The notes under the pieces: generated by a model | The model's database searches: none | Seen by the model: only the letters and a program-made list of their open reading frames with translations | Told to the model about the DNA's origin: nothing | Program-made: the position numbers and the translations under genes | Part shown: positions 7,740-16,933 of the stretch, piece after piece | Position numbering within the stretch: the first letter of the stretch is position 1 | Layout: the number at the start of each line of letters is the position of its first letter | Assembly: GCA_049969935.1 (NCBI GenBank) | Contig: JBMFNX010000002.1 | Coordinates: forward strand, 39,239 to 103,238 | DNA: 64,000 bases | Reading direction: 5' to 3' | Origin: JACIWG01 sp049969935 | GTDB lineage: Archaea; Thermoproteota; Nitrososphaeria; JACIWG01

Positions 7740-8025
7740 GGATTTTACATTTTTCGACAGTAAAGGTAAATTTAAAATTTTAAGAATTTTATTAAAAGAA
7801 AATGAAATAAACATTTCAGCATTACTTAAAAGAACAAATATTTCATATAAATTTGTTGAAAGGTACTTAGCTGAACTTGAAAATGAGGGTTTAATTAGGC
7901 AAAAGAGGTTTGGTAAAATAAGAATTATAAGTCTAGAAGATAATAGAGTTACGCGTATACTAAAAGATTTTTTCACTGAATTGGAAGGTATTGAAGAGGA
8001 AAATTATATCAAAGGATATGTTTGA
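7732..8025 (+). CDS. Small winged-helix DNA-binding protein
   Basis: A 97-residue protein built around one winged-helix domain: helix ISALLKRTNISYKFVERYL (turn and recognition helix, about residues 28-47), then LENEGLIRQKRFGKIRIISL as the wing. It looks like an ArsR/MarR-size archaeal regulator without a sensor domain. It overlaps the end of cdc6 by eight bases and is probably translationally coupled to it. It ends one base before the convergent EF-2 gene. Its target is unknown. Confidence 0.7.
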   Translation: MDRDFTFFDSKGKFKILRILLKENEINISALLKRTNISYKFVERYLAELENEGLIRQKRFGKIRIISLEDNRVTRILKDFFTELEGIEEENYIKGYV

Positions 8026-8026
8026 C

Positions 8027-11000
8027 CTATTCTTTGTCAATGAATTCCTCAGGTGATGGTGGAGATTCACTTAATCCTTTCCTCTTTCTAATCGATGCAA
8101 TTAGTTGTGGTAGAAGATTTGATGGAACAGGACTCCATTCTTTAAAGTGTGTATTCCACATAGCTTTGCCAGCGGTCGCACCACGCATAGCTTCACTCAA
8201 ATCAAATGTTTCTGCGGCAGGTATAACACCCTCTATGATTGTTAGGACACCTTTTTGTTCTACATTAAGCATTTTCCCTCTCCTTGCAGAAATTACACCT
8301 GCTATGGCGCCAATCAAGTCAGCGTTCGCTTTAACTTCTATACCTAAAACGGGTTCAAGTAATGTTGGATTAGCTAGAAGCATGGCACCTAGTATTGCCC
8401 GTCTAGATGCTGGCAAAAGTTGGGCATAAGTTCTATGAGCAGGATCTTCATGGAATTCGGCATGATGTAGAACTACTTTAACGCCTCTACATGGTTCCTG
8501 TGCTAAGGGGCCATTTTCCATTACATCAAAGAAGCCGACTCTTATCGAATCAATAGATTCCTGCATAAATTGGACACCTTTTGTTGCATCAACAAAAAGG
8601 TTACCTCTTGGATCAATAGCGACAACATTTCTAGCTTCATCTGCATCCCATCCATGGTCCCTTAATATTTTTGCGATCGTCTTTCTATCAAGTTGATCAT
8701 TAATAGTATTATTCCTTATTAATTCAATAACTTCAGCAGATAATGGTTCCACTCGCATGAAAATACGATTATGTTTGTTTGGAGATTTTGCCATAACAGG
8801 CCCAGCTGAAGCCCTTATAGTTTCACGATAGTTAATTAATGGAGGAGTAGTTATTATTTCTAAACCAGTCTGCGTGATAAGCGTTGTCGCTATCTCTAAA
8901 TGTAGCACACCCATACCTGACATTAGCATTTCCCCAGTCTCTTCATTTATTTTGATCACAAGATTAGGATCTTCTATTGACAATTTTCTCAATGTTTCAA
9001 TAAGTTTAGGTAAGTCTCTTGGATACTTTGGTTCTACAGCAATAGTCACTACAGGTTCAGATACATATCTTATCTGTTCAAATGGCGTTATATCTTTTAT
9101 TGAAGATACTGTTTCACCTGCCCTCGCAGCATCTAGTCCTAGCAGAGCAGGTATATTGCCTGCTGTAAGAACACCAACAATTTCTCTAAATGGACCCATG
9201 AACATGCTTACAGATTGCACACGAGCCTGTGTTTTTGCATTATGCAGGTAAAGTATGTCACCATCATGAACAGTTCCAGAAAAGAGGCGGCCTACAGCAA
9301 CAACACCAGCTTGAGGATCAACAACTACGTTTGTCACCATCATTACAACAGGTCCCTTCTCATCACAGTTTAAGAGAGCTTGGCCTACTTCTGAATTCAG
9401 GTCACCCTTCCATATCTTTGGAATACGATATCTTTGCGCAACATGTGGGGGAGGATGATGCCTTATTACCATTGAAAGTATAGCATCATGTAATGGAAAG
9501 TTTTCGGCGAGAATCTTAATGTTACCTGCTTCATATGCCTTGTATATGTCACTAAATCGGACACCCTTCTTTTGTGCAATCATAAAATTGAAGCCCCAAC
9601 GGTCCTTTGCTGAACCAAATGCAACACTACTATCTTGTATACTAACTTTCCATTTTGACTTAAATTCTGGTTCAGCATATATGTCTATTAAATTATTAAA
9701 TTCACTGACTATATTGGCAAGCCAAGCTTGCATCTTTTCTGGACTAAGCTTTAATTCTTTAATCAGCCTATCAATTTTATTAATATATAAGACTGGCCTA
9801 ACTCTTTCCTCTAATGCTTGACGAGTAACAGTTTCAGTTTGCGTCATTATACCTTCAACAGCATCACATACAACTACAACACCGTCAATAGCACGCAAAC
9901 TTCTTGTTACTCTACCAGTAAAATCAATGTGTCCTGGTGTATCTATTAAATTTATTACATATGGAACATTCTCATATTCATAGTATAATGTAACGTTGGC
10001 TGCTTTAATTGTCATTTGCCTCTGCTGCTCTAGATCCATGTAGTCTAGGGCTAAAGCTTGGCCTGCAAGAGCAGGGCTAAGCATACCGCATGCAGCAAGA
10101 AGACTATCGCTCATAGTGGTATTATGCACTATTATACCGTTTGCAACAAAGGTGTGCGTGGTGGGTACAGTTAAGTCATAGACATCGAATTCACCCACAA
10201 TTGGTTCAACATGAGAGACTTCAACAAATCTAACTTCGCCAGAAGCAAGTTTCCTCCAAGCATCCAGTATCTGCTCGATATTCTCTTTTTGAACACTAGA
10301 TCCTCTGAGAAGATGCTTCCATATTGATAGGGCTTCCCGTCCAGTATCAGTAACACTAATTTTCCCATCCTTTATCTTTATGAGCTTGTCACTCTTGAGA
10401 GATGCCAGAAGACCGTTTAAGCGGTTTGAATCTAATTTGCATTCGCCTATTAGTGTACTATATGTAACTTCATTACAGCATCTTTCAAGGATAGATGCCT
10501 TTATGGAAAGGTAGCTCAGTTCATTAAGTGCTTCTGAAAACACTTTAACAATCTTACCTAATGCCACCCTATTTATTCGCTGTAAACCGTATTCATACTT
10601 ACTGTAGTATGGGAAACCTCTTATGGTACGAGGAAGCCCTAGTGAGATCCGAAGGGCTGATAGCACCTTTGGTGAAATTGGGACTATGTCTGCAACTCGG
10701 TTTGATGCCGTTAGTCTGCTGAATCTGCGGAGAAGCTTATTTTTGTTCGGTAATGTAAAGCCTATTCTGCTTCTAAACGTCTTTAGATCCCTACCAGATA
10801 TGCTTAAGACAAAATATCTACCCTTCTTATACTTTGTCGATACTATGCCAAAGCGAATTAAGAGTATGGATAGCTGGTCAATTAGCTCTTTAGATGCGGA
10901 GGTTATCGAGACAGATCTGCTCCGTTTGTTGACTGTGCCATCTGTGTCGAAGAGCCCTTTCAAGAATTCTGCAACAAGGTCATCACGCATAGCGGTCAGC

Positions 11001-12089
11001 AGATCTGACAGCACCAGCTTCTTAGACTTCTTGAAAGAATGGTAAGAGAAGAGATCCTCAAAGAACTTTATGAGCGTGAGGCCTCCGTAATGGTCAACTC
11101 TCACACTAGTTTTGCCTGAAACTACTCTGCTATCCACGTTGAAAGCCTTTAGCAACGCCTGCTTGAATCGGAACAAGATGCGCAAGTTCGTGTTGGTTAA
11201 GGACGCCCTAGTAGTGCCGTCACCATATAGCAGACCTAGAGCATACATCATAGCCTTAAATTCATCTATTGTCTTAGGGAGGTGGATCCTCTTTGACTGT
11301 CTGCCAAATCTTTTTAGCGAAGAGCGGTATAAGAGGACATCAATGGCATCATATAGCATAGACTTATTGAGCCCTATCAACTGAGCTATACATAAAAGGT
11401 CCTTGAGGCGGTACCTCCCTAGCCTAACTCCTTGTCGAAAGCTTTCGTAATCTAGCTTGCTGCCAATGCTCCTCCACACTGCCTTAATGCCTCTCTGAGA
11501 AAGAGTGGTTGCAATAGATGAAGCAAATGGCTCCAGTAGATATATGAGATAATAATCGCGCTCCGAAAGTCTTTCAATGATCCTCGCCTTAACTTGATCC
11601 AGCTCTAAACCAACGGATTTTAAGAGCGAGGGTACAGCAACATAGACACCTGGAGTTAGATCAGAAGCCCTTATGGCCTCTAACAATCCAAGCTCTGACA
11701 AAGTGTAAAATGGATGTTCGGGAGTAGTTGAAACCTCAAAACCGTTTCTTAAACTGACTCGAATCAACTTGTTACTCTTAAGCTTCCAGACGTAAACCGC
11801 TTTCATATCTTTAATATTAAGCAAAGAGGGGTCCATAGAATCTACAAAAACATCCTTCAAGGTGGCTCTCTTATCAAACCGCCCATAGCGCTCGTAAAGC
11901 ACCTTAATCGGAAGAATCTCACCAGTAGATAATGTTACATAAGAATCTTCGCTCACACACTTACCATGATCTACATGGGCAACAACACCCAGATTATTCG
12001 GGTTTAGAGATTTTTCTCTAAACCTTTCGAATCTGGTCCTTGTTGCCTATGATTTTTAATGCTTCTGCGGTAGTTTTATACCTTGGCAT
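8027..12089 (-). CDS. fusA: Translation elongation factor EF-2, interrupted by an mRNA intron and an intein
   Basis: EF-2 is the GTPase driving ribosomal translocation. The true start is ATG 12089 (MPRYKTTAEALKIIGNKDQI), an archaeal EF-2 N-terminus. The frame then hits a TAG at 12020. Removing a 31-nt bulge-helix-bulge intron (11995-12025) joins the frame and gives RNLGVVAHVDHGK, the P-loop. Directly after GK a 613-residue intein (10121-11959) begins; the extein resumes with TTMSDSLLAACG and later DTPGHIDF (G3) and NKID (G4). Spliced EF-2 would be 33 + 697 = 730 residues, the normal size. The diphthamide region reads AHRTYAQLLPASRR, keeping the His but differing from the HRGPAQ seen in many archaea. 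A TATA-like TTTTAAAAG lies about 30 nt upstream of the start. Confidence 0.95.
10121..11959 (-). mobile_element. LAGLIDADG intein in the EF-2 P-loop (613 aa)
   Basis: A full-size intein is inserted between Lys and Thr of HVDHGK/TT. It begins with Cys1 (CVSEDSYVTLSTGEILPI, block A). Block B is TTPEH at about residues 78-82. Block F is VYDLTVPTTHTFVANGIIV and block G ends HN before the +1 Thr. The two LAGLIDADG helices are ALGLLYGDG (about 240-248) and FLKGLFDTDG (about 332-341), both with the acidic residue kept, so the homing endonuclease may be active. Base composition is visibly richer in G+C than the flanking EF-2 (47% versus 40% in two lines counted by hand), which suggests acquisition by horizontal homing. 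Confidence 0.93.
11995..12025 (-). other. Bulge-helix-bulge intron (31 nt) in EF-2 mRNA
   Basis: The RNA forms a complete BHB motif: outer helix CCAGA/TCTGG (exon-exon, 5 bp); central 4-bp helix TTCG/CGAA; 3-nt bulges AAA on the 5' strand and TAA on the 3' strand; inner 10-bp helix GGTTTAGAGA/TCTCTAAACC; tetraloop AAAA. Cutting between bases 2 and 3 of each bulge, as archaeal splicing endonuclease does, removes 31 nt. The exons then join as cag att cga a|at ctg ggt, reading QIRNLG, exactly the EF-2 consensus. The intron has an in-frame TAG and a length not divisible by three, so EF-2 cannot be made without splicing. Confidence 0.92.
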
Positions 12090-12177
12090 AGTAAACCCCA
12101 CTAAACCACTAGAGAAACCCTTTTAAAAGATTTTGGAGAAAGAGATTGTAACCACATTATATTATTTAAATAAAGTT

Positions 12178-12780
12178 TTATTCAATATTAGCATGCCTTT
12201 CCCTCATATCCAATTCACTTACATGAAATTCTGATATTAGGGTAGCAATTATAGAATCTAACAAAAATAGGGCACTGTCTTCAAAAAGTGTGCCTAATGG
12301 AGCAAGTGGTTCATGAAGACCTAAAATTTGCCGAGCAAAATAGTCTCTTGGTGAGATCTCAATTCGCCCTTTTAAAAGCACTATATGATTAGAGAGTTGA
12401 CCCAATGGAGACTCAGGATATGAAGTTATAGACACAATTTTTGCACCAACTTGCTTAGCTGCTTCAGCTGCGGTAACTATAAGTTTTGTTGACCCAGAAC
12501 CAGAAATTGCAATAACTAGATCTTCTTTAGAAATTGATGGCACAATAGTGTCACCTAAAACGTAAGCATTAAAGCCTAAATGGAGAAGACGCATTGCAAA
12601 AGCACGGCCAACCAGACCGCTTCTCCCAGCACCCATTATCAATATCTTACTACTCTTATGAGACTTTAGCATTTCAACAAAGGTTCTTAATTCTTCTTCA
12701 TTAACCTGTAGTAAATTCTCTTTTACCAATTCCGACAAAAGTATAGCCCTCTCTTTCACACTTTGGATACTGCTGCTCAT
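12178..12780 (-). CDS. hxlB: 6-phospho-3-hexuloisomerase (SIS domain)
   Basis: A single SIS domain protein of 200 residues. The sugar-phosphate loop MGAGRSGLVGRAFAMRLLHLG (about residues 49-69) is followed by VLGDTIVP and IAISGSGST. The RDYFARQ and HEPLAPLGTLFED segments are characteristic of PHI, which interconverts fructose-6-phosphate and hexulose-6-phosphate. In archaea this enzyme serves the reverse ribulose monophosphate route to pentoses. The partner hexulose-phosphate synthase is not in the window. The gene lies 88 nt downstream of the EF-2 start region in divergent orientation to none; both are on the minus strand but separately promoted. Confidence 0.85.
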   Translation of the reverse strand: MSSSIQSVKERAILLSELVKENLLQVNEEELRTFVEMLKSHKSSKILIMGAGRSGLVGRAFAMRLLHLGFNAYVLGDTIVPSISKEDLVIAISGSGSTKLIVTAAEAAKQVGAKIVSITSYPESPLGQLSNHIVLLKGRIEISPRDYFARQILGLHEPLAPLGTLFEDSALFLLDSIIATLISEFHVSELDMRERHANIE

Positions 12781-12811
12781 ATTTTTGGGTTAGAAATATG
12801 CAAATAAAAAG

Positions 12812-13480
12812 TTATTTACTTAATTTTTCGAACATGTTTTCATACATTTTCACATTAGTATCTATAAGGTCCCTTATCCTTCGAGCACGCTTTAGACCAA
12901 TTCCAGGAACCTTAGACAGTTCCTCCACAGAGGCGAGAAAAACATTCTTTGGAGAGCCAAAATGATTTAGTAAATTTAAAGCTAACTTTGGGCCAACACT
13001 TGGAAGTGATGAGATTAAATAGATTTGCTGATCGAAGAAGCCTTTTTTCTTAGCATGTTTAATAAGGTAGCCTCTTCCTTTTTTAGTAGAAGCATTTACT
13101 AGACAGTATAAGAATAAGGCTGTCTCCTTTTCCGAAAGCACATTAACTAGCTTTATCTTATAATTTATAAGAAGGGAGGCGATTGCACAGTATACAGCTT
13201 TAGGATTACGTAAATATGCTTCTACTTCATTGAAATTACCTTCAACTATAATGAAGGCATTGGGATAGGAGGAAGATAATTGTTCAATTTGATTAAATAA
13301 ACGGCCATCAAATAATGAGGCTATAAAATCTTTCATTGATTTCCTTTCAACCGCAGTCTCAGGGTTAATTATATAGTCACCGACTTCTAAAAGTTTAAAA
13401 ACAAAATTGATATTCATCGATTTTAGTAGATCTGGTATACTAGATTTTGATTCCCTATGGTCTACAATTATGTAACCCAT
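12812..13480 (-). CDS. XPF/ERCC4-type structure-specific endonuclease (short form)
   Basis: The N-terminal nuclease domain has VDHRES, GDY and AVERKSMKDF (the ERK-x3-D active-site motif, about residues 44-54). The C-terminal half holds tandem helix-hairpin-helix motifs (LPSVGPKLALNLL and VPGIGLKRARRI). There is no helicase domain, so it is the short XPF form, typical of crenarchaeal-type lineages rather than the Hef fusion of euryarchaea. Such enzymes cut branched and flap DNA as dimers, often with PCNA. A PCNA-binding tail is not evident. The length is 222 residues. Confidence 0.9.
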   Translation of the reverse strand: MGYIIVDHRESKSSIPDLLKSMNINFVFKLLEVGDYIINPETAVERKSMKDFIASLFDGRLFNQIEQLSSSYPNAFIIVEGNFNEVEAYLRNPKAVYCAIASLLINYKIKLVNVLSEKETALFLYCLVNASTKKGRGYLIKHAKKKGFFDQQIYLISSLPSVGPKLALNLLNHFGSPKNVFLASVEELSKVPGIGLKRARRIRDLIDTNVKMYENMFEKLSK

Positions 13481-13492
13481 ATCACATCCACT

Positions 13493-14227
13493 TTAAACTC
13501 TAAAATAATAGATGAGAAGTATAAATAAGATTATAAATGATAGACATGAGAGTAGTGCAAAATAGTCTCGTCGCCTAAAACTTAATCTGTAATATGATGT
13601 TCTTTTTTTAGAAAAACCATAAGCTCTAGACTCCATTGCTTCAGCTAATTCCTCACTTCTTATAATCGATTGAACAATTAATGGTACCAATACTGGAATA
13701 TAATTACGGATCCGCTTAAATAAATTACCCTTTTCTATTTCAAGACCTCTAGAACGTTGAGAGTCTATTATTTGTAGCGCATCCAATAATATTACTGGTA
13801 CAAAACGTACTGCTGTAACGAAGGCAAATATTAAATCGTAAGGTAAGTGTAGAGAGCGCATAACAAGGTCAAGCTCATCAGGAGAAGACGTTAAGAAGAA
13901 GATAGAGGAGGATGAAATTATTGCAATAAAACGTAATGAGATAATTATGGAGAAAATAAGTTCGTATCCTACTAGCAAGTTTATTATAAAGATCATGGCC
14001 ACAAATGAGAGAGAGAATGTTATAGTTTTTATCATCCTCCTAAACACCTTAGAAACAACTCCTAAAATGAAGATAATCGATAACAGTATAGCGAATTCAA
14101 AAATCGTGTTACTGAAGAGTGAAAGGATAAAAAGTGATAGTGAAATAGTCAATTTAACTCTTGGGTCAAGAGAGTGAACGAAACTGTCCTGACGTCTGTA
14201 TATTAAGCCTTCTGCTAACCAAAACAT
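13493..14227 (-). CDS. ecfT: ECF transporter transmembrane protein EcfT (CbiQ family)
   Basis: The protein is hydrophobic, with about five to six membrane helices. It shows the EcfT coupling-helix signatures RSRGLEIEKG and ESRAYGFSKKRT, in which the Ala-Arg-Gly-type motifs engage the ATPases. It starts with SLDPRVKL, the usual N-terminal motif of this family. It lies directly downstream of two ecfA-type ATPase genes, and the three form the energizing module of an ECF vitamin or metal uptake system. No S component is visible in the window, so the substrate cannot be told. Confidence 0.88.
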   Translation of the reverse strand: MFWLAEGLIYRRQDSFVHSLDPRVKLTISLSLFILSLFSNTIFEFAILLSIIFILGVVSKVFRRMIKTITFSLSFVAMIFIINLLVGYELIFSIIISLRFIAIISSSSIFFLTSSPDELDLVMRSLHLPYDLIFAFVTAVRFVPVILLDALQIIDSQRSRGLEIEKGNLFKRIRNYIPVLVPLIVQSIIRSEELAEAMESRAYGFSKKRTSYYRLSFRRRDYFALLSCLSFIILFILLIYYFRV

Positions 14228-14233
14228 TCTATC

Positions 14234-15049
14234 TCAGCCTTTAAATAGCTTTAAAATCATTGCACGTGCTTCAAGAAGATCAATAGGAGGTTTATCAATT
14301 AATGGAAAAAGTTCTTCATAAAGTTCAATAAGTTGAGGTTTTGTAATACCACATTCTTCTAGTGCTTCTGAATCACTGAAAATTCTTCTACAATCACCGT
14401 CTCTAACGATCATCCCGTTAGAGATTAATATTATTCTAGGCTGCAGAAGCCAAATAAATTCAACATCATGGGACACGATTATAACTGTCTTGTTCTGGGT
14501 TGCAAGCATTTTAATAATTTCCCTAAGCTTTTCCTTTTGGAGAAAATCTTGCCCAACTGTAGGTTCATCAAGTATAATAAAGTCCGGATCCCATGCAAGA
14601 ACAGAGGCTAAACATAATCTCTTTTTTTCACCACCACTCAACAATAGGGGGGAGACATCTTTGTATTGAATTAGGTTAAAGAATTCTAAAGCCCATTTAA
14701 CTCTTTTCTTTGCAACCTCTTCATCAAATCCAAAATTTTTTAAGGCGAAAGCAACTTCATTCCATACAGTATCGGAGAAAAGTTGGTGGCCAGGGTTTTG
14801 AAAAACGAGTCCAACCCTCTTTGAAAAATAGGCTACTGATTCTTCGCGCGTGTCCTTACCGAATACCTTAACTGAACCCTTTGTTGGTTTAAGTAATCCG
14901 TTAAAATGTTTTATAAGTGTAGTTTTACCAGAACCATTTCCACCCATTATACCCACTATTTCTCCAAGTTTAATCTTTAAATTAACATTTTTTAGAATAA
15001 AATCCTTTGCTAAAGGATATTTAAAATATAATGAGTCTACTTCAATCAA
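14234..15049 (-). CDS. ecfA: ECF transporter ATPase EcfA
   Basis: An ABC ATPase of 271 residues with Walker A GGNGSGKTT (about residue 36), Q-loop FQNPGHQLFSDTV, signature LLSGGEKKRL and Walker B FIILDEPT. The Q-loop region with the QLF sequence is typical of EcfA/CbiO proteins. It overlaps the preceding ATPase gene by four bases and is followed by ecfT, forming one operon. It would pair with the other ATPase in a heterodimer. Confidence 0.88.
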   Translation of the reverse strand: MIEVDSLYFKYPLAKDFILKNVNLKIKLGEIVGIMGGNGSGKTTLIKHFNGLLKPTKGSVKVFGKDTREESVAYFSKRVGLVFQNPGHQLFSDTVWNEVAFALKNFGFDEEVAKKRVKWALEFFNLIQYKDVSPLLLSGGEKKRLCLASVLAWDPDFIILDEPTVGQDFLQKEKLREIIKMLATQNKTVIIVSHDVEFIWLLQPRIILISNGMIVRDGDCRRIFSDSEALEECGITKPQLIELYEELFPLIDKPPIDLLEARAMILKLFKG

Positions 15050-15915
15050 GTTTTTGTCAACCTCATTTTCAGTTGTCTTGCAAAATCTTTAACATTTAAA
15101 CAAAATTCATTGAAAATTAGGCCATCTTCCCTTAAATAGTTTTGCAATCCTATAATTGGGGGAACGCTAACACCATAGAGATTTAGATTTTTACTTCTTA
15201 TAACCTCCTTTAATGGCCCATCAAAGACAATTTCACCCCTGTCTAAAACAACCATCTTATTTGCTGCATCTGTTAAAAGGTCTATTCTATGTTCAACTAC
15301 AATAATTGTTAATCCAAACCTTTTATTTAGTTCCTTTAACAATAGTATGAATTCTAGAGCAGTCCGAGGGTCAAGTAAAGAAGTTGGTTCATCTAAAATC
15401 AAAATTTTTGGTTTCATCGCAAGCACTCCAGCTATTGCAACCCTCTGTTTTTGGCCATCAGATAATTCATATGGAGGCCTATATCTCAGATGTTCTATAT
15501 TTAAGGCCTTTAAAACCCATTTAAGCCTATTATCTATTTCTTCCATTTCAAGCCCAATATTTTCTAGACCAAAAACAATATCTTTTTCTACAGAAAACAT
15601 GAAAATCTGATTTTCAGGATTTTGGAAAACGAAACCTACTTTAGTTGCTAATTCACTTACACTTTTATTCTTAACTGATTCGCCATCAACAATTACATCA
15701 CCTAAATAAGTGCCAGTATAGAGATGGGGGATTAATCCATTAATGCATCTTAAAAGTGTTGATTTCCCACAACCACTTGGGCCGACTAAAAGAACAAAAT
15801 CGCCTTCTTTAATTGTAAGATTTATATTTTTTAGAATAAACGTGTTAGATCCAGAGTAGGAAAAACTTAGGTTAATGAACCTTATTATATCTGTCAACGT
15901 TTCCATATGCGACAA
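15046..15915 (-). CDS. ecfA': ECF transporter ATPase EcfA'
   Basis: The second ABC ATPase of the module, 289 residues. Walker A is GPSGCGKSTL, the Q-loop FQNPENQIFMFSV, the signature LSDGQKQRVAI and Walker B ILILDEPT. The signature is slightly divergent (SDGQ rather than SGGQ), a common asymmetry in ECF ATPase pairs. It is first in the ATPase-ATPase-EcfT operon. Start choice is between 15915 and the Met at 15906. Confidence 0.87.
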   Translation of the reverse strand: MSHMETLTDIIRFINLSFSYSGSNTFILKNINLTIKEGDFVLLVGPSGCGKSTLLRCINGLIPHLYTGTYLGDVIVDGESVKNKSVSELATKVGFVFQNPENQIFMFSVEKDIVFGLENIGLEMEEIDNRLKWVLKALNIEHLRYRPPYELSDGQKQRVAIAGVLAMKPKILILDEPTSLLDPRTALEFILLLKELNKRFGLTIIVVEHRIDLLTDAANKMVVLDRGEIVFDGPLKEVIRSKNLNLYGVSVPPIIGLQNYLREDGLIFNEFCLNVKDFARQLKMRLTKT

Positions 15916-15934
15916 AAGTATGATATAAAAGGAT

Positions 15935-16933
15935 TCATTTTAAGAGAATTTTGTTCATTTTGGTTGAGAAGGCTGTCTCTAGTAGAGATAGGAATGTTGA
16001 AATAAAAAGCTGTTCATTTTCACAGTTAAGATTAAAGGAGGCTGCACACCTGTGACCACCACCTATACCATTAAATTTTTTTGCCAAGTTTTCGGCAAGA
16101 ATATTTAATGAAAAATCACATTTTTTACATATAGTATCTGAACACCTTAAGCTACCTTTTACTATTTCATCAAAACTGTATGCGAGTACAATATCACATC
16201 CAGCATCAACTAGAAATTTTGCTACAGAAGCTTGAAAAGACCCTATTTTTACTATTGCAACGAGGAAATCATTAAACTCATATAAATTTATTCGAGAAAG
16301 TGATTTTAGTTTTGCAATCACCTCAGACCTATCCCTTTTTTGAGATAAAAGTTCTTCCCCCCATTTTATTTTTGCACCCTTATCAATTAATAATGAAACA
16401 TTTTTTATTGTTCTTTCATTGGCTAATATAAGGTGTTTTGTGTCAAATAAAATTCCAAGGAGTAAAAGGTTGGATACTGTTGGTGTTAAAGAAAAATCCA
16501 AATTTAATAGAAGGGATAAAACTATTTCGCAAGTTGAAGACGATTCAGGGTCAACATAGTAGTAGTTGTAGAAATGCTTACTTTCATCAGTTAGGGGATG
16601 ATGATCAATTAATACTTTTTTACAAGATGCTTGCTCTATAAGTTGATAATAATTTCCTAGCAATTTTGGAGAACCAGTATCAACTACAATTATTAGGTCA
16701 ATTGAATTAAATTCTTTAAGATCAGATTGTTCAATAGAATAAAATTTCCTTAAAGTTTCAGCTGCTGAATCTAAACCTTCAGGGAAGATTAAATTTATTT
16801 CTGGTACATTTCTTTCTTTGAAGTAAATACTTAAAACATATGAGGAGCATAGTGCATCAACGTCAGCTAGCCTGTGAGTTATAATGCATATTTTATTTCC
16901 ATTAAATACTTCTTGCAGGTTTAAGGAAAGCAT
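15935..16933 (-). CDS. DHH/DHHA1 family phosphoesterase
   Basis: The N-terminal DHH domain contains ITHRLADVDALCS (the metal-binding D-x-D-like region), VVDTGSP and IDHHPLTDE. The C-terminal DHHA1 domain ends in FNGIGGGHRCAASF, the substrate-binding GGGH motif. It resembles NrnA-like nanoRNase/pAp phosphatase proteins or archaeal cyclic-dinucleotide phosphodiesterases. The usual DxD is here HRLADVD, so the first metal site keeps H-x4-D-x-D spacing. It directly follows the prefoldin gene with no gap. The precise substrate is unknown. Confidence 0.8.
   Translation of the reverse strand: MLSLNLQEVFNGNKICIITHRLADVDALCSSYVLSIYFKERNVPEINLIFPEGLDSAAETLRKFYSIEQSDLKEFNSIDLIIVVDTGSPKLLGNYYQLIEQASCKKVLIDHHPLTDESKHFYNYYYVDPESSSTCEIVLSLLLNLDFSLTPTVSNLLLLGILFDTKHLILANERTIKNVSLLIDKGAKIKWGEELLSQKRDRSEVIAKLKSLSRINLYEFNDFLVAIVKIGSFQASVAKFLVDAGCDIVLAYSFDEIVKGSLRCSDTICKKCDFSLNILAENLAKKFNGIGGGHRCAASFNLNCENEQLFISTFLSLLETAFSTKMNKILLK

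Noticed and set aside
10623..11384. Plus-strand open frames within the EF-2 intein
   Set aside because: They are antisense shadows of the intein; no ribosome binding site or recognizable domain.
8027..12089. EF-2 as a pseudogene because of the early stop and frameshift
   Set aside because: The break coincides exactly with a perfect BHB motif, its predicted excision restores the consensus sequence, and the remaining 700 residues are intact.
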